Of a stretch of 64,000 nt of DNA, positions 48,287 to 59,541 are shown one piece after another. Made by a program: the position numbers and the translations under genes. Source of the DNA: Piliocolobus tephrosceles (Eukaryota > Chordata > Mammalia > Primates > Cercopithecidae); NCBI RefSeq assembly GCF_002776525.5, contig NC_045443.1:36354284-36418283 (forward strand), written 5' to 3'. The notes below the pieces were generated by a model that was not told the origin of the DNA, did not search any database, and was given only the letters and a program-made list of their open reading frames with translations. Numbering within the stretch: position 1 is the first letter of the stretch; the number at the start of each line of letters is the position of its first letter.

Positions 48287-49303
48287 ATGGGGAAAAAGCA
48301 GGGCAGAAAAGCTGGAAATTCAAAAAATAAGAGCGCATCTCCTCCTGCAAAGGAGCACAGCCCATCGCCAGCAACGGATCAAAGCTGGTCAGAGAATGAT
48401 TTTGATGAGATGAGAGAAGAAGGCTTCAGTCCATCAAACCTCTCAGAGCTAAAGGAGGAATTACGTACCCAGCGCAAAGAAACTAAAAATCTTGAAAAAA
48501 GAGTGGAAGAATTGACAGCTAGACTAATTAATGCAGAGAAGGTCATAAACGAAATGACAGAGATGAAAACCATGACACGAGAAATACGTGACAAATGCAC
48601 AAGCTTCAGTAACCGACTCGATCAACTGGAAGAAAGAGTATCAGCGATTGAGGATCAAATGAATGAAATGAAGCGAGAAGAGAAACCAAAAGAAAAAAGA
48701 AGAAAAAGAAATGAACAAAGCCTGCAAGAAGTATGGGATTATGTCAAAAGACCAAATCTACGTCTGATTGGGGTGCCTGAAAGTGAGGGTGAAAATGGAA
48801 CCAAATTGGAAAACACTCTACAGGATATCATCCAGGAGAACTTCCCCAACCTAGCAGGGCAGGCCAACATTCAAATTCAGGAAATACAGAGAACGCCACA
48901 AAGATACTCCTCCAGAAGAGCAACTCCAAGACACATAATTGCCAGATTCACCAAAGTTGAAATGAAGGAAAAAATCTTAAGGGCAGCCAGAGAGAAAGGT
49001 CGGGTTACCCACAAAGGGAAGCCCATCAGACTGACAGCAGATCTCTCGGCAGAAACTCTACAAGCCAGAAGAGAGTGGGGGCCAATATTCAACGTTCTTA
49101 AAGAAAAGAATTTTAAACCCAGAATTTCATATCCAGCCAAACTAAGTTTCATAAGTGAAGGAGAAATAAAATTCTTTACAGATAAGCAAATGCTTAGAGA
49201 TTTTGTCACCACCAGGCCTGCCTTACAAGAGACCCTGAAGGAAGCCCTAAACATGGAAAGGAACAACCGGTACCAGCCATTGCAAAAACATGCCAAAATG
49301 TAA
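48287..49303 (+). CDS. L1 ORF1p, intact (338 aa)
   Basis: L1 ORF1p is a cytoplasmic trimeric nucleic-acid chaperone that packages L1 RNA. Starting at MGKKQGRKAGNSKN (48287), the frame has 338 codons, the standard length for primate ORF1p. An upstream in-frame ATG at 48266 is present but is not the conserved start. Regions: a basic N-terminus (1-50), heptad-rich coiled coil (about 55-150), RRM (about 157-252, with conserved NLRLIGVPE at its first strand) and C-terminal domain (about 253-325). No stop or indel was seen. It is followed by a 63-bp spacer and ORF2. Confidence 0.95.
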   Translation: MGKKQGRKAGNSKNKSASPPAKEHSPSPATDQSWSENDFDEMREEGFSPSNLSELKEELRTQRKETKNLEKRVEELTARLINAEKVINEMTEMKTMTREIRDKCTSFSNRLDQLEERVSAIEDQMNEMKREEKPKEKRRKRNEQSLQEVWDYVKRPNLRLIGVPESEGENGTKLENTLQDIIQENFPNLAGQANIQIQEIQRTPQRYSSRRATPRHIIARFTKVEMKEKILRAAREKGRVTHKGKPIRLTADLSAETLQARREWGPIFNVLKEKNFKPRISYPAKLSFISEGEIKFFTDKQMLRDFVTTRPALQETLKEALNMERNNRYQPLQKHAKM

Positions 49304-49366
49304 AGACCATCGAGCCTAGGAAGAAACTGCATCAACTAATGAGCAAAATAACCAGTTAATATCATA

Positions 49367-50365
49367 ATGGCAGGATCAAGTTCACACATAACAATATTAA
49401 CCTTAAATGTAAATGGACTAAATGCTCCAATTAAAAGACACAGACTGGCAAACTGGATAAAGAGTCAAGACCCATCAGTCTGCTGTCTTCAGGAGACCCA
49501 TCTCACATGCAGAGACATACATAGGCTCAAAATAAAAGGATGGAGGAAGATCTACCAAGCAAATGGAGAACAAAAAAAAGCAGGGGTTGCAATCCTAGTC
49601 TCTGATAAAACAGACTTTAAACCATCAAAGATCAAAAGAGACAAAGAAGGCCATTACATAATGGTAAAGGGATNNNNNNNNNNNNNNNNNNNNNNNNNNN
49701 NNNNNNNNNNNNNNNNNNNNNNNNNNNNNNNNNNNNNNNNNNNNNNNNNNNNNNNNNNNNNNNNNNNNNNNNNNNNNNNNNNNNNNNNNNNNNNNNNNNN
49801 NNNNNNNNNNNNNNNNNNNNNNNNNNNNNNNNNNNNNNNNNNNNNNNNNNNNNNNNNNNNNNNNNNNNNNNNNNNNNNNNNNNNNNNNNNNNNNNNNNNN
49901 NNNNNNNNNNNNNNNNNNNNNNNNNNNNNNNNNNNNNNNNNNNNNNNNNNNNNNNNNNNNNNNNNNNNNNNNNNNNNNNNNNNNNNNNNNNNNNNNNNNN
50001 NNNNNNNNNNNNNNNNNNNNNNNNNNNNNNNNNNNNNNNNNNNNNNNNNNNNNNNNNNNNNNNNNNNNNNNNNATACCCAAAGGATTATAAATTATGCTA
50101 CTACAAAGACACATGCACACGTATGTTTATTGCGGCACTATTCACAATAGCAAAGACTTGGAATCAACCCAAATGTCCATCAGTGACAGACTGGATTAAG
50201 AAAATGTGGCACATATACACCATGGAATACTATGCAGCCATAAAAAAGGATGAGTTTGCGTCCTTTGTAGGGACATGGATGCAGCTGGAAACCATCATTC
50301 TTAGCAAACTATCACAAGAAGAGAAAACCAAACACCGCATGTTCTCACTCATAGGTGGGAACTGA
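49367..50365 (+). pseudogene. L1 ORF2, incomplete because of a 400-N gap
   Basis: The start (49367-49673) encodes about 102 residues of the APE-type endonuclease including the N and E active-site positions. The end (50074-50365) encodes the last part after the Cys-rich region and stops at TGA 50363-50365. The apparent single frame through the N run is an accident: the true missing length is about 3.2 kb by comparison with a full copy. Whether ORF2 is intact cannot be decided; the label reflects incompleteness only. Confidence 0.85.
49674..50073. other. Assembly gap of 400 N
   Basis: It lies within L1 ORF2 and is too short for the missing interval. Confidence 0.99.
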
Positions 50366-53261
50366 ACAATGAGCTCACTTGGACTCGGGAAGGGGAACAT
50401 CACACATCGGGGCCTATCATGGGGAGGGGGGAGCGGGGAGGGATTGCATTGGGGAGTTATATCTGATATAAATGGTGAATTGATGGGTGCTGACGAGTTG
50501 ATGGGTGCAGCACACCAACATGGCACATGTATACATATGTAACCTGCACGTTATGCACATGTACCCTAGAACTTAAAGTATAATTAAAAAAAAAAAAAAA
50601 AAAAAAAAAGGACTAGAAAAGCAAGAACAAACCAAACCCAAAATTAGCAGCAGAAAAGAAATAATAAAGACAAGCAGAAATAAATGATATTGAAATGAAG
50701 CAAACAGTATAAAATATCAATGAAACAAAAAGTTGGTTTTTGAAAAATTAAACAAAATTGACAAACATTTAGCTAGACTAAGAAAAAGAGAGAAGAGTTA
50801 AATAAAATCAGAGATGAAAAAGGAACACTATAGCTGATAATAAGAATTGAAAGGATCATTAGTGGTTACTGTGAATAACTACATACCAATAAGTTGGAAA
50901 ATATAGAAGAAATGGATAAATTCCTAGACACGCACAGTCTACCAAGATTGAACCCTGAAGAAATCCAAAACCTGAACAGTCCAATAACGAGTAACTAGAT
51001 TGAAATTGTAATAAAAAGTCTCCCAGGAAAGAAAAACCTGGGACTTGAAGGCCTCACCACTGAATTCTACAAAACATTTAAAGAAGAACTAATACCAGTC
51101 CTACTAAAAATATTCTGAAAAATGGAGGAAGAGGGACTACTTCCAAAACCATTCTATAAGGCAGTGTATTACCCTGATACCAAAACCAGACAAATGTATC
51201 AAGAAAAGAAAACTACAGGTCAATGTCTCTGATGAATGTTGATGCAAATATCTTCAACAAAATACTAGCAAACACAATTCAAAAGTATATTGAAAAGATT
51301 ATTCATTATGACCAAGTGGGATTTATCCCTGGGATACAAGAATGGTTCAAGATACACAAATCAGTCAATGTGATACATCATAACAACAGAATGAAGGACA
51401 AGAAACATGTGAACATTTCAATTGATGCTGAAAAAGCATTTGATAAAAATTTAACATCCCTTCATGATAAAAATCGTCAAAAAAACCTGAATATAGAAGG
51501 AACATAACTCAACATAATAACAGCCAGATATGACAGACCCACAGCTAGTATAGTACTTAATGGGGAAGAACTGAAAGGCTTTCCTCTAAGATCTGGAACA
51601 TGACAAATATGCCCACTTTCATTCTTATTCAACATAGTACTGGAAGTTCCATCTAGAGCATGAGGAAAGAGAAAGAAATAAAGGGCATCCAACCTGGAAG
51701 AAAGAAGTCAGATTATCCGTGTTTGCCAATGATGTGGTCTTATACTTAGAAAAACCTAAATACTCCATCAAAAACCTATTAGAATTGATAAAATCAGTAA
51801 AGTTGCAGGAGGCAAAATCAACATACAAAATTCAGTAACATTTTTATGTGCCAACAGTGAACAGTCTGAAAAAAAGTTTTTTTAAGTAGTTCCATTTACA
51901 GTAGCCACAAATAAAGTTAAGTACCTAGGAATTAACCAAAGAAGTGAAAGTGCTCAATAATAAAGACTGTAAAACACTGATGAAAGACACTGAAGAGTAC
52001 ACCAAAACATGGAAAGATATTCCCTGTTCATGGATTAGAAGAATCAATATTGTTTATAATGTCCATACTACCTGAAGCAATCTACATATTCAATGCAATC
52101 CCTATCAAAATACGAATGACATTATTAACAGAAATTGAAAAACTAATCCCAAAATTTACATGGAACCATGAAAGACCAAGAATAGCTGAAGTTAACCTAA
52201 GCAAAAGAAACAAAACTGAAGGAATAGCATTACCTTACTTGAAATTATACTGCAGAATTACAGTAACCAAAACAGCATGGTACCAGCATAAAACAGACAC
52301 ATAGACCAGTGGAACAGAATAGAGAACCGAGAAACAATTCCACACATTTCCAGTGAACTCATTTTTGATAGAGGTGTCAAAAACATGCACTGGGAAAAGA
52401 TGGTCTCTTCAATGAATGTTGCAGGGAAAATTGGGTATCTGTATGCAGAAGAATGAAACTAGACCCCTGTCTCTCACCATATACAAAAATCAAATCAAAA
52501 TGGATTAAAGACTTAAATCTAAGACCTTGAACTATGGAACTACGACAAGAAAACACTGAAGAAATTCCCCAGGACATTCGTTTGGGTAAAAATTTCTGGA
52601 ATAATAAGCATAGGGAACCAAAGCAAAAATGGACAAATGGGATCACATCAAGTTAAAAAGCTTCTACACAATAAAGGAAACAATCAGCAAAGAGACAACC
52701 CATAATGGGAGAAAATGTTTGCAAATTACCCATCTGGCAAGGGATTAATATAATATATAAGGAGTCCAAACAACTGTATAGAAAAAAATCTAATAATCTC
52801 AAGAAGATTTAGGCCAAGTATTTGAATAGACATTTTTCAAAAGAGACATACACATGGAAGGGGCATATGAAAAGGTGCTCAACATCATTGATCATCAAAG
52901 AAATGCAAATCAAAAGTAAAGTGAGATATCATCTCACCTCGGTTAAAATGACATATCCCAAAGATAGGCAATAACAAACGCTGGTGAGGATATGGAAAGA
53001 GGGAACCCTTATACACTATCGATGGTAATATTAATTAGTACAACCACTATGGAGAATAGTTTGGAGGTTCCTCAAAAAACTAAAAATAGAGCTACCATGT
53101 AATCAAGCAATCCCACTGCTGGATATATACCCAAAAGAAAGGAAATCAGTATATTAAAGAGATATCTGCACTCCCATGTTTGTTGCAGGACTGTTTGCAA
53201 TAGCCAAGATTTGGAAGCAACCTAAGTGTCCATCACCAAATGAATCGCTAAAGAAAATGTG

Positions 53262-53450
53262 TTAATTAAACACAATCTAATAATCTAGTTATACACAATC
53301 TAATAATAATAATTGTTTTATAATGTTTAATTTCTTGAGAAGTTACACCCCTCCTTTCATTTTTTAAAAAGGTTTTTTTCTGGTTATTCTTGATTACTTT
53401 TTCATATAACCTTTAAAATCAACTTGCCTAACTCCAGAAAATATCATAAA
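53262..53450. repeat. Foreign insertion in L1 with a copy of neighbouring L1M sequence
   Basis: L1 ORF2 end sequence stops at AAAGAAAATGTG and resumes at AAAAAGAATAATCATGTC. Between them lie two copies of ACACAATCTAATAAT and then 53315-53421, which matches 54674-54782 closely in the same orientation. Confidence 0.85.
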
Positions 53451-53932
53451 AAAAGAATAATCATGTCATTTGCAACAGCATGGATGGAACTGGAGGTTAT
53501 TATGTTAAGTGAAACAAGCCAGGCACAGAAAGACAACACATGTTCTCACTTATTTGTGGGATCTAAAAATCAAAGCAATTGAACTCATGGAAATAAGAGG
53601 GTAGAAGAATGGTTACCAGAGGCTAGGAAGGGTAGTGGTGGGGTTGGGAGGGTGGTGATGGTTAATGGGTACAAAAATTTTAATTAGAAAGAATGAATAA
53701 GACCTCGTATTTGCTAGCACAGCAGGGTAGCTATAGTGAATAAAAATTGTACATTTTAAAATAACAAAAACAATATAATTAGATAACACAAAGGATGAAT
53801 GCTTTAGGGGATGAATACCCCAGTTTTCATGTGATTATTATACATTGTATCCCTGTATCAAAACATCTCATATACCCCGTAAATATATGCACCTACTATG
53901 TATCCATAAAAATTAAAAAGTAAAAGCATGTA

Positions 53933-55020
53933 TGTTTTGATATGTGGAAAATATTTTCTTCTAGTTTAATGTTGGTTTTTGATTTATTTTGTTTAGTCTT
54001 TGCATATAGTGTCTCTTGCTTTGCAGAAGGTTTATCTTCTTTATGTAGTTAAATTGATAATTTTTTTCTTTTATTTCTGGATTTAGACTCTCCAGACTCT
54101 CCAAACTTCCAAGTTACAAAAGAACTTACCATATTTTCTTCTAGTATTAGTATGCTTTTATATTTTTAAATTTAGTTCTTTAATCCATTTGGATTTTGAG
54201 TTGATTTAAGGCATGAGGTTTCTATCAGTCCAAGGTTTTGTTTGTTTGTTTGTTTGTTTGTGTTTGAGACGGAGTCTCGCTCTGTTGGCAAGGCTGGAGT
54301 GCAGTGGCGCAATCTCAGCTCATTGCAAGCTCCGCCTCCCGGGTTCACGCCATTCTTCTGCTACCACAACTGGCTAGTTTTTTACATTTTTTTAGTGGAG
54401 ACGGAGTTTCACCATGTTAGGCAGGATGGCCTCGATCTCCTGACCTCGTGATCCCCCTACCTCGTCCTCCCAAAGTGCTGGGATTACAGGCATGGGCAGC
54501 CGCGCCCAGCCAAGTTTTAAAAATACATCTTTTCCCTAGGTATTTGTGATACTACCTTTTTTATATAATAACTTTCCATATGTAGCTAACCTATTTTGTG
54601 GGTTTCTTAATTGTTTCATTGATCTTTCCTAATCTTCATGTGCCAATACCATACTGCTTTTTTAAAATCATCTTTTTATAAATGTTTAATTTCTTGAAGA
54701 ATTACATGCCTCTTTGCACTTTTTAAAAAGTTTTTTTCTGGTTATTGTTGGATTGCTTTTTCATATAACCTTTAAAATCAATTAAGTCCAAAAGAAAAGT
54801 TTTAATTTTTATTAGGAAACTGTTAACTGTGTTAGTTTAGTGTGAATTATTATCCTAATAATGTTGAGTAGTCTATCGAAGAACATAAGATGTCCTTTCA
54901 TTAATTCAGTCTAGTTTTTTATATTTAGTAGTTGCTTAAAATACCTTCAAGCACTTTCCTGAAGTCTTCCTCACATAGATTCTGCATGTTTCTTGTTAGA
55001 TTTATCTGTAGTGCCTTCTG
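53933..55020 (-). mobile_element. Old L1M fragment, reverse, right part of a split copy
   Basis: It continues the antisense ORF2 sequence of 42180-42840, with landmarks TTTAATCCATTTGGATTTTGAGTTGATTT (54179) and GTGCCAATACCATACTGCTTTT (54639). It contains an Alu at 54262-54511. Confidence 0.75.
54262..54511 (-). mobile_element. Alu, reverse, with an internal deletion
   Basis: It starts after a (TTTG)n run (54236-54262) and ends GCAGCCGCGCCCAGCC. About 45 bases are missing between CATTCTTCTG and CTACCACAACTGGCTAG (about 54360). Flanking CCAAGGTTTTG / CCAAGTTTTAA look like a diverged target duplication. Confidence 0.92.
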
Positions 55021-55029
55021 ATACACATA

Positions 55030-55066
<37 letters not shown>
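55021..55066. repeat. (CA)n microsatellite
   Basis: A run of CA units interrupted once near the start. Confidence 0.98.
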
Positions 55067-55132
55067 CTACTTTAGCATGAATATATATCCTGTGTTTCTG
55101 TATTAAGTAAGATTCTGAATTTGGGGCTTAGG

Positions 55133-55135
<3 letters not shown>

Positions 55136-55185
<50 letters not shown>

Positions 55186-55195
55186 NNNNNNNNNN

Positions 55196-55242
<47 letters not shown>
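55136..55242. repeat. (TG)n microsatellite containing a 10-N gap
   Basis: TG units on both sides of ten N (55186-55195). The true length is not known because repeats of this type are hard to assemble. Confidence 0.98.
55186..55195. other. Assembly gap of 10 N
   Basis: It lies within the TG microsatellite. Confidence 0.99.
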
Positions 55243-55245
<3 letters not shown>

Positions 55246-55369
55246 GCCAATAGCTTTTTTTTCTTGTGAGGTATTTGATGAATCAGTAATTTGGGAGAAA
55301 GTGATTCTTAGCATCTATGGGATCTATGGGAATGATTATTAATTTTTATTCATATGTCTTTTTGCATTA

Positions 55370-56340
55370 TTGTTGCAAAAAAGCATGCAACATAACATTT
55401 CTCCTCTCAACAGTTTCCAGGTGTGCAATACAATATTGTCAACCACATGCACATTGTTGTGCAACAGACCCTCGTCCTGTCTCTCACACTCCCTAAACAA
55501 CAATTTCCTACTTGCCACTCCCCCAGCCCCTGACCATTACCATTTTACCTTCTCTTTCTATATTCTACTTATATAACTAGTAGGTGAAATCATGTAGTAT
55601 TTGTCTTTTTTATAACGGTTTGTTTCACTTAACATAATGTCCTTAAGTTTCATCCACACTGTAGTATATAAACAAGATTTCCTTCTTTTTCATTGCTGAA
55701 TAGTATTCAATTGTATCTGTATACCATATTTTCTTTACCCATTCTTTCACTGATTGTCATTTAGGTTGTTTCTGACTCTTGGCTATTGTGAATAATGCTG
55801 CAATGAACATAAGTATGCAAATGTCTCTTCTAGGTCCCGCTTTCCGTTATTTTAGATATATATTCAGAAATTATATTTCTGGATTATATAGTAGTTCTAT
55901 TTTTATTTTTTTGAGAAATCTTCATACCATTTTCCGAAGTTGCAGCACCATTTTACATTCCCACCAGCAGTGCAGAAAGGTTCCAATTTTTCTACATCCT
56001 TGCCAATATTTGTTATTTTTTGTTTTTTTCTGACAGTGGTCACCCTAAGAGGTGTGAGGTGATACTTCATTTTGATATAGATCTTTTTAAATGGTGAATT
56101 TTACTAATGGATTTTGTGATTTGGACCATCTTAGCATTCCTATAATAAATTCCACCAAGTCCTGATGTGTTGTGGTTCTTTGCTCTTCTTTTTATTCTGT
56201 TCTTTGTAAAAAAATTAATACTTTTTTAGTATAAGATTTTTGTATTGGTATTCATAAGTGGGATTTTCCTGTAGAGAGAGAATGTGTGTATGTGTGTGCA
56301 ATCTTTATCAGATTTTGATATTGATGTTATACCAGATACA
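55370..56340 (-). mobile_element. Old L1M fragments, reverse
   Basis: 55370-56085 corresponds to the antisense L1 3' end (CTATTGTGAATAATGCTGCAATGAACAT at about 55783). 56085-56340 is a more internal ORF2 piece (ACCATCTTAGCATTCCTATAATAAATTCC at about 56127). Sequence between the two parts of ORF2 is missing. Confidence 0.7.
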
Positions 56341-56409
56341 GAAAAGTTTTTAAATGTACATACAGGCAAAAGTTGAGGCTATTTGAAAGCCTTCTTGAAA
56401 CTTGAATCT

Positions 56410-56890
56410 TTTGCTTCTTCTCTATCCAAATTTCACTGCTTTATTGCAGGTCATAATCACTTCATACCTAGATTATTCAGTTAATCATCTAACTGACTTG
56501 ATTTCATTGTCTCACCTCTCTTTAATTCATCCTTAGGTAACATCATGGACAATCTAAAATATACCTCCATTAATGTTTAGAAATATTTGCACATTCTTTT
56601 CCCTCTATCCCACATGTTAGTTTTTCATCTTGTCTCTGAAAATTGTTTATTCATCATTCAAAACCTACTCTTTATACTTGTGTTTTCTCTAAATTGTCAC
56701 CAAATCTCTTTCCCTAGGGTTCATCACACTTAGCTGCCTACTACTTTTGTATCTTCTATGATGTCACATCTTATTTTGTGACTTAAAAAATGTGTATCTT
56801 TCTCCACTACAAGATTCTGAACACTTTGAGGGCTCTGAACATGTGTCCCTAATAACTATCACAGTGCCTTACATAAAGTAGTTACTCAAT
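56410..56890 (+). repeat. L2 fragment
   Basis: The ordered phrases TTCTCTAAATTGTCACCAAATC, TTCTGAACACTTTGAGGGC and CACAGTGCCTTACATAAAGTAGTTACTCAATAAGTG fit the L2 3' end with heavy divergence. Confidence 0.65.
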
Positions 56891-56894
56891 AAGT

Positions 56895-58398
56895 GTTTTT
56901 TTTTTTTAAGTTTTTAAAAAGTTTTTTTAACACAAATTATTGGGGTACAGGTGGTATTTGGTTCTCACATATCAGTGAGAACATATGATGTTTGGTTTTC
57001 GATTCCTGAGTTATTTCACTTAGAATAATAGTCTCCAATCTCATCCAGGTCACTGCAAATACTTTTAATTCCTTCCTTTTTATGGCTGCATTTTTATTCC
57101 ATCATATATATGTAAAAAAATATATACATATACATGCAGACACACACACCGCAGTTTCTTCATCCACTCATTGATTGATGGGAGTTTGGGTTGGTTCCAT
57201 GATTTTGCAATTGTGAAATGTGCTGCTATAAATGTGTGTGGAAGTATCTTTTTTGAATAATGACTTCTTTTCCTCTAGGTAGATACCGAGTAGTGGGACT
57301 GCTGGACCAAATGGTAGCGCTACTTTTAATTGTTTAAGGAATTTCCACGCTGTTTTCCATAGCGGCTGTACTAGTTTACATTCCCACCAGCAACGTAGAA
57401 GTGTTCTCTGTTCACCAATCCCATGCCAACATCTACTGTTTTTTGATTTTTTGATTATGGCCATTCTTGCAGGAATAAGGTGATATCACATTATGGTTTT
57501 GATTTGCATTTCCCCGATCATTAGTGATAGTGAACATTTTTTCATGTGTTTTTTGGCCATTTGTATATCTTCTTTTGAGAATTGTCTATTCATGCCCTTA
57601 GCCCACTTTTTGATGAGATTGTTTGTTTTTTTCTTACTGATTTGAGTTCCTTGTAAATTCTGGATATAAGTCCTTTGTCAGATATATAGATTGTGAAGAT
57701 TTTCTCCCACTTTGTGGGTTGTCTGTTTACTCTCCTGACGGTTCCGTTTGCCATGCAAAAGCTCTTTAGTTTAATTAGGTCCCAGCTATATATTTGTTTG
57801 ATTGTATTTGCTTTTGGGTTCTTGGTCATGAAATCCTTGCCTAAGCCAATGTCTAGAAGGGTTTTTCCCATGTTATCGTCTAGAATTTTTATAACTTCAG
57901 GTCTTAGGTTTAAGTCCTTAATCAATCTTGAGTTGATTTTTCTATAAGGTGAGAGATGAGGATCTCCTACATGTGGCTAGCCAATTATCCCAGCACCATT
58001 TGTTGAAAAGGGTATCTTTTCCCCACTTTATGTTTTCATTTGCTTTTTTGAAGATCAGTTGGCTGTAAGTATTTGGGTTTATTTCCAGGTTCTCTATTCT
58101 GTTCCATTGGTCTATGTGCCTATTTTTATACCAGTACCATGCACATTCCATGTTCATGTATGAGTAGAATCAATGTTGTGGAAATGACCATACTGCCAAA
58201 AGCAATCTACAAATTCAATGCAATCTCATCAAAATACCACCATCATTCTTCACAGAATTAGAAAAAACAACCCTAAAATCTATGTGGAACCAAAAAAGAG
58301 CCCGCATAGCCAAAGCAAGACTAAGCAAAAATAACAAATCTGGACACATCACACTACCTGATTTCAAACTATACTATAAAGCCATGGTTACCAAAACA
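56895..58398 (-). mobile_element. 5'-inverted (twin-primed) L1, mostly reverse
   Basis: 56895-58143 is the antisense 3' part of an L1 starting with poly-T. 58144-58398 is the adjoining upstream ORF2 segment in the opposite orientation. The two parts meet near CCAGTACCATGCACATTCC (58131). Flanking AAGTGTTT occurs at 56892-56899 and again at 58399-58406, giving the target duplication. This inversion is the known product of twin priming. Open pieces (57168-57464, 57590-57925, 57942-58157) are ORF2 fragments. Confidence 0.88.
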
Positions 58399-58406
58399 AG
58401 TGTTTA

Positions 58407-59458
58407 TTTGTACTTATTTTCATTTGCATGCCCTTTCCTGTACTGCTAAAGGTGAGAACATTCATTCAGCAGACAAATTTCTTCCCTTCTGATGACTGTG
58501 GATTTACAGTACTTATGGACTGAATGAACCTTGTTGGTGAAATGAGGGTGAAATGCCCTTAATTATATTGTTAGTAGTAATATTCTACTCTTCATTTTTG
58601 TGCACTCTACTTTCTGTTGTCAGGGACAAACCTGCTTTGTGGGGGTATAAATTTCCTTCTAGAATGATGAAATAAGGGTATCAGAGTTCAGCTAAGTTCT
58701 CTCTGCCTCTCAGTTGACTGAAGCTAGATTCTGTTACAGAGAGCATTTGTCCTGGCCTGAGGCACTCATGGTTTATTGCATATAGGAGGGCATGTGATCT
58801 GGTATGTGTTGTTGTTTCATGTTCTGCAGCGTTTTGCTTCTCTTGATAGCAGACCGATTTTCATAAACAAGGTAACAGGAGTGGTTAAAGCTACAGTTGC
58901 TCTTTATCATTTATACATAGTAGGGATTCATCACCTACATCTCAACCCCATTTTAAAACTTTACTTGCAATTGTAAAATAGTAATATTAAGCAGATAATG
59001 AAAATTTATCAAACTGGATGCTTTAAGTTTTATTCACAGCATTTGATTGCACAGTAAACTTTCATTTACTAGATTGGCAAATGTTTGATGCCTTAGGACT
59101 TAATAACTTGGTTTTCTCTTCCTTCCCTCAGGTTAACACTTTAAATTATTTGTTCATAAAATATAATTCACATGTTGGAAAAATCAATCCAAGTTTCTTT
59201 ATTCTGTTTTCTTCACTTACGTTATATACCCTTATTTCATTTGTAGATACACATTTTTTAAGAGTAAAATTAACCCATAAATCCTGTCAGAATTGTAAGG
59301 TGCTAAGTATCCACAATTTTAACTAATTTTGGTACATTTTAAAGTGTTGTATGTTGTTATCTAAATTTGTTTTATCAGCAGATATCTTCTGCTTGGCATG
59401 TGTATGTTGTAGAGTATTCATAAATACCATTATTCATGTATTAAACCTTTATTTTCAG
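58407..59458 (+). other. REDIC1 intron, nothing recognised
   Basis: AT-rich intron without a recognised repeat or gene, ending in a TTTATTTTCAG acceptor at 59448-59458. Confidence 0.6.
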
Positions 59459-59541
59459 CTCTTGATTCTGCACAGAGTGGTTGGTCTACCAGTTACTCTC
59501 CAAGACCAACAGACAGCTGTTTAAGTTCTAGTTCAGATTTG
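59459..59541 (+). CDS. REDIC1: REDIC1 internal exon, 83 bp
   Basis: It starts after ATTTTCAG and ends before the strong donor GTAAGT at 59542. Two bases complete a serine codon from the previous exon, then 27 codons read LDSAQSGWSTSYSPRPTDSC and a serine run ending at phase 0. It matches the serine-rich segment that follows in human REDIC1 as I recall it, with a few substitutions. No further exon was found before 64000. Confidence 0.92.

Larger units (their letters stand above)
47271..50609 (+). mobile_element. Young L1 (Old World monkey type), forward, ORF2 mostly in an assembly gap
   Basis: A 5' UTR with a CAAGATGGC motif, an intact 338-codon ORF1, the ORF2 start, a 400-N gap, the ORF2 end, a 3' UTR and an A tail. 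The 63-bp ORF1-ORF2 spacer has the standard length. Comparison with the full L1 at 28843-35018 shows about 3.2 kb absent across the gap. It inserted into ORF2 of an older L1 in the same orientation. Because ORF1 is intact and the target duplication is almost perfect, I infer a recent insertion. Confidence 0.94.
46230..53560 (+). pseudogene. L1 ORF2 remnant, interrupted by the young L1
   Basis: The endonuclease part occupies 46230-47255. After the inserted L1, the rest continues from about 50622 (the spacer before the reverse transcriptase), with the RT region at about 51200-52000, where the aspartate pair reads as one aspartate (F-A-N-D-V near 51723), and the C-terminal part to about 53560. 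Many stops interrupt it. Confidence 0.82.
42841..53925 (+). mobile_element. Full-length older L1 (L1PB/L1MA type), forward, interrupted by a younger L1
   Basis: It begins GATGAGGGGTGAAACAAGATGGCGG, with a long 5' UTR to about 44870, ORF1 at about 44870-45720, ORF2 at about 46230-53560 and a 3' UTR ending near 53925. The flanks AAAAGATGTA (42831-42840) and AAAAGCATGTA (53922-53932) look like its target duplication. The young L1 at 47271-50609 splits ORF2. Two further foreign patches lie at 46493-46597 and about 53262-53450. Confidence 0.87.

Noticed and set aside
49367..50365. A 332-residue open frame running through the 400-N gap
   Set aside because: The frame is continuous only because N is translated as X. 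Both sides are ORF2 of one L1, but the distance is wrong by about 2.8 kb.
55021..55242. Alternating CA and TG tracts as a possible regulatory or Z-DNA element
   Set aside because: They are ordinary microsatellites within old repeat sequence, one containing an assembly gap. Nothing in the sequence supports a specific role.
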